NCBI RefSeq assembly: GCF_001426225.1
Contig: NZ_LMRT01000013.1
Span: 632,680 to 696,679 of the forward strand
Length of the DNA stretch: 64,000 bases
From: Allobosea sp. Leaf344
GTDB lineage: Bacteria; Pseudomonadota; Alphaproteobacteria; Rhizobiales; Beijerinckiaceae
Reading direction: 5' to 3'
This document shows positions 8,742 through 17,272 of the stretch, piece by piece. The first letter of the stretch is position 1, and each line of letters begins with the position of its first letter. The translations under genes were made by a program, and so were the position numbers. The notes under the pieces are model-generated. The model made no database searches. It was not told where the DNA came from and worked only from the letters and a program-made list of their open reading frames with translations.

Positions 8742-10019
8742 TTGTTAACCGAGATCCTGATCGTGGTGGCCCTGACCGTCCTGAACGGTCTGCTCGCCAT
8801 GTCCGAATTGGCCGTCGTCTCCTCGCGGCCGGCGCGGCTCAAGGTTCTGGGAGATCAGGGCAACAAGGGTGCGGCGACCGCCGCCCGCCTCGCCGAGGAT
8901 CCGGGCCGCTTCCTCTCCACGGTGCAGATCGGGATCACGCTGGTCGGCGTGCTCTCGGGCGCCTTCTCCGGCGCGACCCTGGGCGCACGCCTGTCCGAAT
9001 GGCTGTCGGAGCAGGGGCTGAGCCAGGGCGTGGCCGATGGCTTCGGCGTCGGCCTCGTCGTCGTCGCGATCACCTATCTCTCGCTGATCATCGGCGAGCT
9101 GGTGCCCAAGCAGATCGCCCTGCGCGATCCCGAGCGCATCGCCGCGCGTGTCGCACCCGCCATGCTCCTGATCGCCAAGGTCGGCGCGCCGCTCGTCTTC
9201 CTGCTCGACGTCTCGGGCAAGGCGGTGCTGGCGCTGCTCGGCCAGAAGGGCGAGCCGGAAGAGAAGGTGACGGAGGAAGAGGTCCGGACCATCATCGCCG
9301 AGGCGGAGACCGCCGGCGTGCTGGAGCGCGACGAGCGGGAAATGATTTCGGGGGTGATGCGGCTGGCGGATCGCTCGGCGAGGGCGCTGATGACGCCCCG
9401 CCGCGAGGTCGAGGTGATCGACCTCACCGACAGCGCCGACGAGATTCGCGTTCAGCTGCGCGCCACGCGCCGCTCGCGCCTGCCGGTCCAGGATGGCGAG
9501 CCGGATTCGGTGATCGGCGTCGTCGTGGTGAAGGATCTGATCGACCTGCTCTCGGATGGCGAGGATCATGATATCCGGGCGCTGGTCGACGAGGCGCCGG
9601 TGGTGATGGACACCGCCAACGCCCTGCGGATCCTGCGCGATATCCGCGCCTCCCGTGTCCATATGGCGCTGGTCTTCGATGAATACGGGCATTTCGAGGG
9701 GATCATCACCCCCGGCGACGTGCTCGAGGCGATCATCGGCGCCTTTCAGGAGGAAGAGGAGAGCGAGCCGCCGATCGTCACCCGCGCCGACGGCTCTTGG
9801 CTCGTCGCCGGCTGGATGCAGGTCGACGAATTCTCGCACGAGCTCGGCATCCATATCCCCCGGGACGCGGATTACCAGACCGTCGCCGGCTTCATCCTGG
9901 CCGAGATGAACCACCTGCCCAATGTCGGCGAATTCTTCGAGAAGGGCCATTGGCGCTTCGAGGTGGTGGATCTCGACGGGCGTCGGATCGACAAGGTGCT
10001 GGTGAGCCGCATCGACTGA
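8742..10019 (+). CDS. Hemolysin-family / CorC-like CBS membrane protein
   Basis: About 425 residues. Domains in order: CNNM (DUF21) transmembrane domain (~1-190), a CBS pair (~205-335, including MTPRREVEVIDL and ALVFDEYGHFEGIIT), and a C-terminal CorC_HlyC domain (~345-425, GWMQVDEFSHELGI). Members are implicated in Mg2+/Co2+ handling; the historical hemolysin label is not evidence of toxicity. No ATG fits: the TTG at 8742 (MLTEILIVV) matches where homologues begin, and another TTG at 8691 is possible. Neither has a strong Shine-Dalgarno sequence. Confidence 0.88.
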   Translation: MLTEILIVVALTVLNGLLAMSELAVVSSRPARLKVLGDQGNKGAATAARLAEDPGRFLSTVQIGITLVGVLSGAFSGATLGARLSEWLSEQGLSQGVADGFGVGLVVVAITYLSLIIGELVPKQIALRDPERIAARVAPAMLLIAKVGAPLVFLLDVSGKAVLALLGQKGEPEEKVTEEEVRTIIAEAETAGVLERDEREMISGVMRLADRSARALMTPRREVEVIDLTDSADEIRVQLRATRRSRLPVQDGEPDSVIGVVVVKDLIDLLSDGEDHDIRALVDEAPVVMDTANALRILRDIRASRVHMALVFDEYGHFEGIITPGDVLEAIIGAFQEEEESEPPIVTRADGSWLVAGWMQVDEFSHELGIHIPRDADYQTVAGFILAEMNHLPNVGEFFEKGHWRFEVVDLDGRRIDKVLVSRID

Positions 10020-10061
10020 ACGCCCCAGGGGGCAGGTGAGCGAGCCGAGGGCGCAGCGCCG

Positions 10062-11447
10062 ATGACCGAGACCTCCGCCATCGCGGCCGGCGAGCCGCAA
10101 CTGCCGAGCCTGGCGCAGGCGACGCGGGTCTGGCTCAAGATCGGCCTGCTCAGCTTCGGCGGCCCGGCGGGGCAGATCGCGCTGATGCACAAGGAGCTGG
10201 TCGAGGAGCGGCGCTGGATCGGCGAGCAGCGTTTCCTGCATGCGCTGAACTATTGCATGCTGCTGCCGGGGCCGGAGGCGCAGCAGCTCGCCGTCTATAT
10301 CGGCTGGCTGATGCACAGGACGCTGGGCGGGCTGATCGCCGGGCTGTTGTTCATCCTGCCCGGCGCGCTGGTGATGCTCGGCCTGAGCACGCTCTATGTG
10401 CTGTACCGGCAGGCGCCGCTGGTCGAGGGGCTGTTCTTCGGGGTCAAGGCCGCCGTGCTGGCCGTGGTGATCGAGGCCGGGATCAGGATCAGCCGCCGGG
10501 CGCTCAAGAACCGCGCCATGGTCGCGGTGGCGGTCGCGGCCTTCGTGGCGATCGCCCTGTTGCGGCTGCCGTTTCCGCTGATCATCCTCGGCGCCGGCCT
10601 CGTCGGCTGGGTCGGCCAACGCCTGCGGCCGGAGCTGTTCGGCGCGGCCGCCGGCCATGGCGCGGCGGGCCCCGATCAGGACGGGCTGGTCGACCGGATC
10701 CTGGCGCAGGGCGGCATGGACCATACGCGGCCTTCGGCGGCGCGGGCGCTGCGGACGAGCGCGATCTGGCTGCCGCTCTGGCTCGGGCCGGTACTGGCGC
10801 TGATGCTCGTGACCGGGACCGACAGCGTCTGGTCGCAGATCGGCGGCTTCTTCAGCCTGATGGCGGTCGTCACCTTCGGCGGCGCCTATGCGGTGCTGGC
10901 CTATGTCGCGCAGGCGGCGGTCGAGACCTATGGCTGGCTGCGGGCCGGCGAGATGCTGGACGGGCTCGGCCTCGCCGAGACGACACCGGGGCCGCTGATC
11001 CTGGTGCTGCAATTCGTCGGCTTCCTCGCCGGGTTCCGCGCGCCCGGGACATTGCCGCCGCTGCTGGCCGGCGGGCTCGGCGCGGCGCTCACCCTATGGA
11101 CGACCTTCGCGCCGTGCTTCTTCTGGATCTTTCTGGGGGCGCCCTATGTCGAGGCGCTGCGCGGCAACCGCGCGATCTCCGCGGCGCTGGGGGCGATCAC
11201 CGCCGCCGTGGTCGGGGTGATCATGAACCTCGCCTTGTGGTTCGGGCTGCATGTGGTGTTTCGCGAGGTACGCCGCGTCGAGATCATGGGGCTGACGCCG
11301 GATTGGCCGGTGCTCGCCTCGCTCGACTGGCGGGCGGCGCTGCTCTGCGCCTTCGCTCTCGTCGCGATGCTGCGCTTCAGGCTCGGCATGGCGAAGACGC
11401 TGGCCGCCAGCGCGCTCGCCGGACTGGCGCTGCTGCAGCTCGCCTGA
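10062..11447 (+). CDS. chrA: Chromate efflux transporter ChrA
   Basis: A 461-residue inner-membrane protein of the long (two-CHR-domain) type. The first CHR domain contains KIGLLSFGGPAGQIALMH and LLPGPEAQQLAVYIGWL. The second half repeats the pattern with VVTFGGAYAVLAYV and ETTPGPLILVLQFVGF. Exports chromate, with roughly 12 hydrophobic segments visible. No chrB regulator is adjacent, so expression control is not apparent. Lies 42 bp after the CorC-like gene in the same orientation. Confidence 0.92.
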   Translation: MTETSAIAAGEPQLPSLAQATRVWLKIGLLSFGGPAGQIALMHKELVEERRWIGEQRFLHALNYCMLLPGPEAQQLAVYIGWLMHRTLGGLIAGLLFILPGALVMLGLSTLYVLYRQAPLVEGLFFGVKAAVLAVVIEAGIRISRRALKNRAMVAVAVAAFVAIALLRLPFPLIILGAGLVGWVGQRLRPELFGAAAGHGAAGPDQDGLVDRILAQGGMDHTRPSAARALRTSAIWLPLWLGPVLALMLVTGTDSVWSQIGGFFSLMAVVTFGGAYAVLAYVAQAAVETYGWLRAGEMLDGLGLAETTPGPLILVLQFVGFLAGFRAPGTLPPLLAGGLGAALTLWTTFAPCFFWIFLGAPYVEALRGNRAISAALGAITAAVVGVIMNLALWFGLHVVFREVRRVEIMGLTPDWPVLASLDWRAALLCAFALVAMLRFRLGMAKTLAASALAGLALLQLA

Positions 11448-11450
11448 GCC

Positions 11451-11759
11451 TCAGCGCCGCGGCTCGCCGCGCTCGATGATCCGGTATTCGGCGTCGACGA
11501 TCTCGCGCGGATCGGTCCCGGCCTGCCGCGGGAAAGGGCCCGGCTGGCCGAAGCCGGCCTGTTTGAGCCGGCGCTTCAGCCGCCACATGAAGATCGCTCC
11601 CGCGACCAGCACCACCGGAATCAGGATCAGCGCCAGGCTCGCGGCCAGCAGGAACAAGGCGAGGCCGATCACCAGGCTGACGGTCATGGTCAGCCAGGCC
11701 GCCCAGCGCGGCATGCGCGCGGCCTGTCCATTCAGGCGGTACATGTTCACGCGGATCAT
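11451..11759 (-). CDS. Small membrane protein of unknown function
   Basis: A 102-residue protein with a hydrophobic double span (LTMTVSLVIGLALFLLAASLALILIPVVLVAGAIFMW, residues ~24-60, probably one long hairpin). A basic stretch RLKRRLKQ follows, then an acidic C-terminus containing REIVDAEYRIIE. No family recognised with confidence. The ATG at 11757-11759 was chosen as the first good start before the hydrophobic segment. Its stop is 3 bp from the stop of chrA, convergent. Confidence 0.65.
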   Translation of the reverse strand: MIRVNMYRLNGQAARMPRWAAWLTMTVSLVIGLALFLLAASLALILIPVVLVAGAIFMWRLKRRLKQAGFGQPGPFPRQAGTDPREIVDAEYRIIERGEPRR

Positions 11760-11844
11760 GTCGGCTCCATCGGGTTCAGCTGTCCGCAAGATAGGAAGCG
11801 AATGCGGCGATGACGAGATGGGCGCGACCCGGCTCTTACGCGGC

Positions 11845-13020
11845 TCAGCCGCCGTCGCGCCAATCATAGACCCAGCCATGGCGGCGGCGCATCCCGTCCG
11901 GCCCGAGCCGCTTCATCACGAGGTCGCGGCCGAGGCTCCAGGGCGCGGCCATGTGATAGGCACGGCCATTGGCCCGGCTGGTCTGCTGTACGCGGGCGAC
12001 ACGCTCGGCACGGGCGCTCGCATAGGCGGCGAGCGCCGGCGGGACGCCGGCCGCACCCTCCCGGGCGAGATGCTCCGCCAGCAGCCTGGCGAGCACCGCC
12101 GCATCCTCGATCGCCAGCGCCGCACCCTGCGCCAGGAAGGGCAGGACGGGGTGCGCGGCATCGCCGAGCAGAGCGATCCGCCCCTGCGCCATGGGCGCCG
12201 GCACCCGGTCGAACAGCGACCAGACCTGCCAGGCACAGGCGCGGGTGGCGAGGCTGCGCAGCGCCGGGTTCGCCGTCTCGAGCTCGGGCGCCAGGCGCGC
12301 GTAGTCGCCGCTGCGCGACCAGCCTTCGCGCGCCTCGGCGGCGCGCCGCACGATCACGATATTGGTCTCGCGGCCGCCGGCGACGGGGTAATGCACCATG
12401 TGCCGGTCCGGGCCGAGATGCAGCGTCACCTCGCCGCCGGCCCGCTCGGGCGCGGGCGCCAGCGCGCGCCAGGCCTCATAGCCGGTGAAGCGCGGGGGCG
12501 AGCGGTCGCCGGCGAGCTGCCGCAGGCGCGACCAGAGCCCGTCGGCACCGATGATCGCCAGCGCCTCGATCGTCTCGACCGCGCCGCTTTCGCCGAGCAG
12601 CGTCGCCGCGATGCCATCGGCCGCGACGGTGACCTCGGAGACGCCGCGTCCGACGATGATGCGGATATTGGGCATGGCGCGCGCGGCATCGAGCAGCGCC
12701 ATATGCAGGTCGTTGCGCTTGAACAGGCGGAAGGATTCTCCCTCCGCCGACATCGGCATCGCCACCAGCGCCGCCCCGCTGCGCCAGCTGCGCACGACCA
12801 GGCGCTCGGCCAGGACGGCGTGACGCTTCAGCGGCAGCCGCAGATCGAGCCCGTCCAGCACATGGCCGGCATTGGGCGAGATCTGCAGCCCGGCGCCGAG
12901 CTCGCCGAAGCCCGTGCGCTTCTCGGCGAGGGTGACGGCGATGCCGCGGCGCGCCAGCGCCAAGGCCGCCGTGAGCCCGCCGATGCCGGCGCCGGCGATC
13001 AGGATATGCGGTGCGGTCAC
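11845..13020 (-). CDS. FAD-dependent monooxygenase (salicylate hydroxylase-like)
   Basis: A 391-residue class A flavoprotein monooxygenase. The Rossmann dinucleotide fingerprint ILIAGAGIGGLTAAL is at residues 6-20. The second FAD motif is GDAAHPVLPFLAQGAALAIEDA (read here in two parts: GDAAHPVLP and GAALAIEDA). The intermediate DG motif IGADGLWS is also present. Such enzymes hydroxylate aromatic rings using NAD(P)H and O2; the native substrate is not deducible, and no aromatic-catabolic genes are adjacent. It may equally act in ubiquinone-type or quinolone metabolism. Soluble; no signal peptide. Confidence 0.88.
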   Translation of the reverse strand: MTAPHILIAGAGIGGLTAALALARRGIAVTLAEKRTGFGELGAGLQISPNAGHVLDGLDLRLPLKRHAVLAERLVVRSWRSGAALVAMPMSAEGESFRLFKRNDLHMALLDAARAMPNIRIIVGRGVSEVTVAADGIAATLLGESGAVETIEALAIIGADGLWSRLRQLAGDRSPPRFTGYEAWRALAPAPERAGGEVTLHLGPDRHMVHYPVAGGRETNIVIVRRAAEAREGWSRSGDYARLAPELETANPALRSLATRACAWQVWSLFDRVPAPMAQGRIALLGDAAHPVLPFLAQGAALAIEDAAVLARLLAEHLAREGAAGVPPALAAYASARAERVARVQQTSRANGRAYHMAAPWSLGRDLVMKRLGPDGMRRRHGWVYDWRDGG

Positions 13021-13090
13021 GATGCTGACGGGCTGTGTGGGGAGCCGGCTCGCCGCAGGGTCGCCACCCCGGGCGCGAGGCTGCGCGCTC

Positions 13091-13342
13091 TCACGCCGCC
13101 TTGGCGGATTCGCTATGGGCGCAGTCCGGCGGAATGCAGGCGCCGCCCTTCAGCGTCGGGTCGTATTTGAACAGGGTCGAGCAATAGGGGCAGACGATCT
13201 CGTGGTCCGAGCCCATGTCGAGGAAGACATGCGGATGGTCGAAGGGCGGCTTGGCGCCGATGCACATGAATTCATGCGCCCCGACATGGATGACCGCCAC
13301 GCCTGCGTCATTGTGAAAATGCGGAATGCCGGTCTCGGCCAT
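13091..13342 (-). CDS. zf-CHCC zinc-finger domain protein
   Basis: An 83-residue protein. Zn-binding residues are clustered: HEFMCIG, then a His-containing DHPHVFLDM and the knuckle VCPYCSTLF. It matches the zinc-finger (CHCC) domain family related to the mitochondrial complex I accessory subunit NDUFS6. In alphaproteobacteria it occurs as a small stand-alone protein and its role there is inferred, not proven. Located 70 bp upstream (in transcription order) of the FAD monooxygenase, so possibly co-transcribed. Confidence 0.85.
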   Translation of the reverse strand: MAETGIPHFHNDAGVAVIHVGAHEFMCIGAKPPFDHPHVFLDMGSDHEIVCPYCSTLFKYDPTLKGGACIPPDCAHSESAKAA

Positions 13343-13431
13343 GATCGTCGCTCGGGCTCGTTGAATCTGGCGGGACGCTACTCCCTGGCGCGGCGAGATG
13401 CCAGTGCCTCGATTGTCTCAGGCACCGCCGG

Positions 13432-14427
13432 TCAGGGTTGCGGATTGCCCTGCCGGTAGCAGGCGCGGGCGAATTCGGTGGTGCGCAGGCTGTCGTCCGG
13501 GGTCAGCGCGTTCTCGACCGTCTTGCGCCAGAGCCCGGCCTCCTTGATCTTCGCCATGGTGCAGCCGCACAGCGCCGTGCAGGTCGCGGTGCTGAGCGCC
13601 TCGCTGGCGCAGCTGCGCTGGCAGGATGTCAGGAAGGGACGCTCCTCGTCCGGCCGGGCGAGGCCGAGCTGGATGGCGAGAAGCAGCGCACCCATGAAGA
13701 CGGGCTGGTGGACGAGATAGACCAGCAGGCTGTGACGGCCGCCCCAGATCAGGCCGCGGGCCGGCAGGCTGTCGCCGCGCCATTGCGCCAGCCGCGCGGC
13801 GAGAGGCGAGGCGAGGGACAGGCGACCCAGCGCCATGCCGACCAGCACCCAGCCGAACCAGGGGAAGACCGGCACGAAATCCGCGCTCTGCAGCGGCAGG
13901 TCGGAAAGGCCGAGCCAGGCGAGGGCGGGAGTGTCGAGGACGGGGTGGGCGATCGCCAGCGGCGCGGCGAAGACGAGCAGGGCGGTGCCGAGAAGCAGCG
14001 CCGGGCGGGCGCGCAGGAAGGGCAGAGCGAGCACGCTGGCGAGCGCCACCTGATGCAGAATGCCGAAGAAGATGAAGTTGTCGGGGATGGCGAAGAAGGT
14101 CGCGACCGTGACCAGCGTCGCGGCCGCGCCGACCATGGCGAGGCGCTTCAGATAGGCCTTGCGATTGAGCCCGTCCCGCGTCGCCAGGACGAGGCTGATC
14201 CCGACAAGCGTCAGGAAGGTCGCGGCGATCATCCGCGCGAACAGGCGCCAGGCGGTGTGGGACTGGATGTCGGTCGCGATCAGCTCGAGCAGCGACAGGT
14301 CATAGGCGAAATGGAAGACGAACATCGCCAGCAGCGCCACGCCGCGGGCGGCGTCGACGAGGTCGATCCGGCGGGGCAAGGTCGGTGGCACGGGCAGGGA
14401 GACGGGCGCGTTCATATCGGCCTTCAT
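13432..14427 (-). CDS. DUF1624 (heparan-alpha-glucosaminide N-acetyltransferase-like) membrane protein with Cys-rich tail
   Basis: About 331 residues. The first ~240 residues are a multi-span membrane domain of the DUF1624 acyltransferase-3-like type, beginning RRIDLVDAARGVALLAMF and containing the conserved VFPWFGWVLVGMALG and SLLVYLVHQPVF. The last ~70 residues form a soluble tail with six cysteines in the spacing C-x3-C-x9-C-x3-C-x-C, then a lone Cys near the end. The tail resembles a disulfide- or metal-stabilised small domain. Substrate unknown; acyl transfer to an envelope glycan is a family-based guess. Start ATG 14427 chosen; 14415 is possible. Confidence 0.78.
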   Translation of the reverse strand: MKADMNAPVSLPVPPTLPRRIDLVDAARGVALLAMFVFHFAYDLSLLELIATDIQSHTAWRLFARMIAATFLTLVGISLVLATRDGLNRKAYLKRLAMVGAAATLVTVATFFAIPDNFIFFGILHQVALASVLALPFLRARPALLLGTALLVFAAPLAIAHPVLDTPALAWLGLSDLPLQSADFVPVFPWFGWVLVGMALGRLSLASPLAARLAQWRGDSLPARGLIWGGRHSLLVYLVHQPVFMGALLLAIQLGLARPDEERPFLTSCQRSCASEALSTATCTALCGCTMAKIKEAGLWRKTVENALTPDDSLRTTEFARACYRQGNPQP

Positions 14428-14510
14428 AGGCAAGCCGCCGCGCCACGGCTACCCAAAGCCGCGCCGGCATGGCAGGGGTGTCGGCGGTTTCGTCAGCATC
14501 ACGGTGGGCC

Positions 14511-15278
14511 ATGCTCAGCTTCTCCTCCGACGGCGTGCGTCTCGCCTATGTCGATCTCGCGCCGACCGGCGATACGCCGCGACACGAGACGATCGTGCTG
14601 GTGCACGGCTTCGGCTCCAGCCACATGGTGAACTGGGTCAACACGCAGTGGACCCGCACGCTGACCCATGCCGGCTATCGCGTGGTGGCGCTTGATAATC
14701 GCGGCCATGGCGAGAGCGAGAAGCTCTACGACCCCGCCGCCTATTCCTCGCAGATTATGGCGGAGGATGTCCGCCGGCTGATGGATCACCTCGAGATCCC
14801 GCGCGCGGCAGTGATGGGTTATTCGATGGGCGCGCGGATTTCCGCCCATCTCGCCTTGGCTCATCCGGCCAGGCTGAAAGCGCTGCTGCTCGGTGGGCTG
14901 GGGATCCATCTCGTCGAGGGCGTCGGGCTGCCGCTCGGCATCGCCGATGCGATGGAAGCGCCGTCGCTCGACGATCTCACCGATCCGATGCAGCGCATGT
15001 TCCGGGCCTTCGCCGAGGCGACGAAAAGCGATCTGAAAGCGCTGGCGGCCTGCATCCGTGGCTCGCGCCAGACGCTGAGCGTCGCGCAGGTCGGGCAGAT
15101 CGCCGTCCCGACCCTGGTCAGCGTCGGCACCGCGGACGATGTCGCCGGCGACGGCGCGGCGCTGGCGGCGCTGATCCCCGACGCGGAATCCTTCGCCATC
15201 AGCGGCCGCGACCACAACCTCGCCGTCGGCGACAAGAGCCACAAACAGGCGGTGCTGGCCTTCCTCGACCGGCTCTGA
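14511..15278 (+). CDS. Alpha/beta-fold hydrolase
   Basis: A 255-residue soluble hydrolase. The oxyanion-hole motif is LVHGFGSS, the nucleophile elbow GYSMGAR (Ser), and the catalytic His lies in SGRDHNLAVG near the C-terminus. The family covers esterases, lactonases and C-C hydrolases; the substrate is not apparent. The ATG at 14511 (MLSFSSDG) was chosen because the peptide upstream is low-complexity. Divergent from the DUF1624 gene across 83 bp. Confidence 0.85.
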   Translation: MLSFSSDGVRLAYVDLAPTGDTPRHETIVLVHGFGSSHMVNWVNTQWTRTLTHAGYRVVALDNRGHGESEKLYDPAAYSSQIMAEDVRRLMDHLEIPRAAVMGYSMGARISAHLALAHPARLKALLLGGLGIHLVEGVGLPLGIADAMEAPSLDDLTDPMQRMFRAFAEATKSDLKALAACIRGSRQTLSVAQVGQIAVPTLVSVGTADDVAGDGAALAALIPDAESFAISGRDHNLAVGDKSHKQAVLAFLDRL

Positions 15279-15434
15279 GCTCGAAGGGGGGCCGGGCGAC
15301 GAGCTGTCGGCGCGAACAAGCGGCGCGTGTCTCGAGGCTCCCCGAGCCTGCTCCGCGATGCGGGCACGCGCGCCACTGGCGAGAGCGGTGCTTTGCGATT
15401 ATCTGTCGTGCGGGCCAGCAAGCGGAGACGAACC

Positions 15435-16283
15435 ATGGCATCGAGAAGCCCCGTCATGGAACAACGCGATCCCTCGGCCGGGCTGGACCGGGTCGATCCG
15501 GTCTGGACGCGGCTGCGCCGCGAGGCGGAGGCGGCGGTCGCGGCGGAGCCTTCGCTGGGCAGCCTGATCATGAGCTCGGTGCTGAACCAGCCGCATTTCG
15601 AGGCCGCTGTCGGCCATCGCGTGGCGGCGCGGCTCGGCCATCCCGCCGTCTCTGCCGATCTCATCGCCCAGGCTTTCGACGAGGCGCTCGCGGCCGATCC
15701 CGATATGGGTCTCGGCATGCGCGCCGATGTCGTCGCGGTGCTCGACCGCGACCCCGCCTGCTACCGGCTGCTGGAGCCGGTGCTGTTCTTCAAGGGCTTT
15801 CACGCGCTGCAATGCCACAGGCTGGCGCATTGGCTGCTGCGGCAGGGGCGGCGCGATTTCGCGCTCTATCTGCAGAGCCGCTCCTCGGAGGTGTTCCAGA
15901 CCGACATCAACCCGGCCGCGCGGATCGGCAAGGGCGTCTTCCTCGACCATGCCACCGGGCTCGTCGTCGGCGAGACCACGGTGATCGAGGACGATGTCTC
16001 GATGCTGCAGGACGTCACCCTCGGCGGGACGGGCAAGCAGGGCGGCGACCGCCACCCCAAGATCCGCAAGGGCGTGCTGATCGGGGCCGGCGCCAAAATT
16101 CTCGGCAATATCGAGATCGGGCAATGCGCGCGCGTCGCCGCCGGGTCGGTCGTGCTGGCCAATGTGCCGCGCAACAAGACCGTGGCGGGCGTGCCGGCCA
16201 AGGTGGTGGGCGAGGCAGGCTGCGCCGAGCCCTCGCGCTCGATGGATCAGATCCTCGCCGCCGATTGCGGCGCCGACATCTGA
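15435..16283 (+). CDS. cysE: Serine O-acetyltransferase
   Basis: A 282-residue enzyme making O-acetylserine from serine and acetyl-CoA, the committed step of cysteine synthesis. It has an N-terminal helical SATase domain, then the left-handed beta-helix of hexapeptide repeats. The active-site blocks FLDHATGLVVGET and GGDRHPKIR carry the two catalytic histidines. The long C-terminal tail ends in DCGADI. Feedback inhibition by cysteine and CysK binding through the terminal Ile are properties of the family, and the terminal Ile is present here. Its last 37 bp overlap the 3' end of the LysR gene on the other strand. Confidence 0.94.
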   Translation: MASRSPVMEQRDPSAGLDRVDPVWTRLRREAEAAVAAEPSLGSLIMSSVLNQPHFEAAVGHRVAARLGHPAVSADLIAQAFDEALAADPDMGLGMRADVVAVLDRDPACYRLLEPVLFFKGFHALQCHRLAHWLLRQGRRDFALYLQSRSSEVFQTDINPAARIGKGVFLDHATGLVVGETTVIEDDVSMLQDVTLGGTGKQGGDRHPKIRKGVLIGAGAKILGNIEIGQCARVAAGSVVLANVPRNKTVAGVPAKVVGEAGCAEPSRSMDQILAADCGADI

Positions 16284-17155
16284 CGGTCGGCTGCGCCGAG
16301 CCACTCCGCCACCGCATCGCGCAGCGGATGGGCCCGGCCCCCGGCCACCCGCATCACCGAGAGCCGGTCCCCCGTCGGCAGGACCCGGTCGAAAGGCGCG
16401 ACGAGCCGGCCATCCGCGAGATGCGCTGCGACCAGGCTGAGGCGCCCGATCAGCACGCCGGACCCGGCGAGGGCCGCATCCAGTGCGAGGCTGTAGAGCG
16501 AGAAGGCGGGCCCGCGCCCGGCATCGACCCCGCTCGGCCCGGCGACATTCAGCCAGCGCGCCCAATCCCTGTGCCAGACGGCGTCATGCAGCAAGGTGAC
16601 GCCGGACAGCGCCGCGGGATCGGCGAGGCTTTTCGCCAGAGCCGGCGCGCAGACCGGCGTCAGCCCGTCGCTCCCCGCCGCGCCCTCTTGCAGGGGCTGG
16701 TAGAACAGCGCGAGGTCATGCAGCGCGCGCCGGCCGTCCGGCGGCTCCTCCATCGCCGAGACCGCGAATTCGAGCCCCGGAAAGGCCTGCTGCAGCGCCA
16801 CCAGCCGCGGCGACAGCCAGAGCTGGGCGATGCAGGGCAGGGCGGCGATGCGCAGCGCCCTGGAGCCCTGGCGGGCGCGCAGCTGCGCCACCGCCTCGGC
16901 CAAAGTGGCGAAGCCCCGCGTCAAGTCCGGCAGGGCCGCCTGCGACGCCACCGTGAGCCTGACACCCTGCGGCAGGCGTTCGAACAAGGGGAAGCCGAGC
17001 CAGGCCTCGAGCTGGCGGATCTGCTGGGTGACGGCGCCGGCGGTGACGCCGAGTTCGGCAGCCGCGCGGGTGAAGCTGCCGCAGCGCGCCGCGGCCTCGA
17101 AGGCGCGCAGCGCGTTCAGCGATGGCAGGCGTGGCGCGGGCGGCTCGACGGGCAT
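16247..17155 (-). CDS. LysR-family transcriptional regulator (GcvA-like)
   Basis: A 302-residue protein. The winged helix-turn-helix at the N-terminus is LNALRAFEAAARCGSFTRA and VTAGAVTQQIRQLEAWLG (residues ~13-60), followed by a type 2 periplasmic-binding-like effector domain. The GcvA subgroup regulates amino-acid metabolic genes. It is divergently transcribed from the SHMT-like gene, the classic LysR arrangement, which suggests that gene as its target. A perfect T-N11-A dyad lies 17 bp upstream of its start codon. Its 3' end is embedded in the end of cysE. Confidence 0.9.
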   Translation of the reverse strand: MPVEPPAPRLPSLNALRAFEAAARCGSFTRAAAELGVTAGAVTQQIRQLEAWLGFPLFERLPQGVRLTVASQAALPDLTRGFATLAEAVAQLRARQGSRALRIAALPCIAQLWLSPRLVALQQAFPGLEFAVSAMEEPPDGRRALHDLALFYQPLQEGAAGSDGLTPVCAPALAKSLADPAALSGVTLLHDAVWHRDWARWLNVAGPSGVDAGRGPAFSLYSLALDAALAGSGVLIGRLSLVAAHLADGRLVAPFDRVLPTGDRLSVMRVAGGRAHPLRDAVAEWLGAADRQMSAPQSAARI

Positions 17156-17171
17156 GATCGCACTTTAAGGG

Positions 17172-17184
17172 TGAGATTTTCTCA
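17172..17184. promoter_or_regulatory. Candidate LysR operator (T-N11-A dyad)
   Basis: TGAGA-TTT-TCTCA is a perfect 5-bp inverted repeat of the form T-N11-A, the core recognised by LysR-type regulators. It lies in the 117-bp divergent spacer, 17 bp from the LysR start and about 90 bp from the SHMT-like start. Binding by the adjacent regulator is inferred. Confidence 0.55.
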
Positions 17185-17272
17185 GTCTGGTCCCGAGGAT
17201 TACTCGTTTGCGCCGGCCCGCGCAAATCGCTCAGATGGAGGGCGAAACATGGGATAGCGAAGGGGGAAGCGG

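Noticed and set aside
8742..10019. True hemolysin/cytotoxin
   Set aside because: Domain order CNNM-CBS-CorC_HlyC is that of a membrane ion-transport-related protein; the hemolysin name is historical.
8745..11012. Open frame of ~750 codons on the minus strand antisense to the CorC-like and chrA genes
   Set aside because: Same antisense artefact of high GC: low-complexity composition, no family motif, and two well-supported genes opposite.
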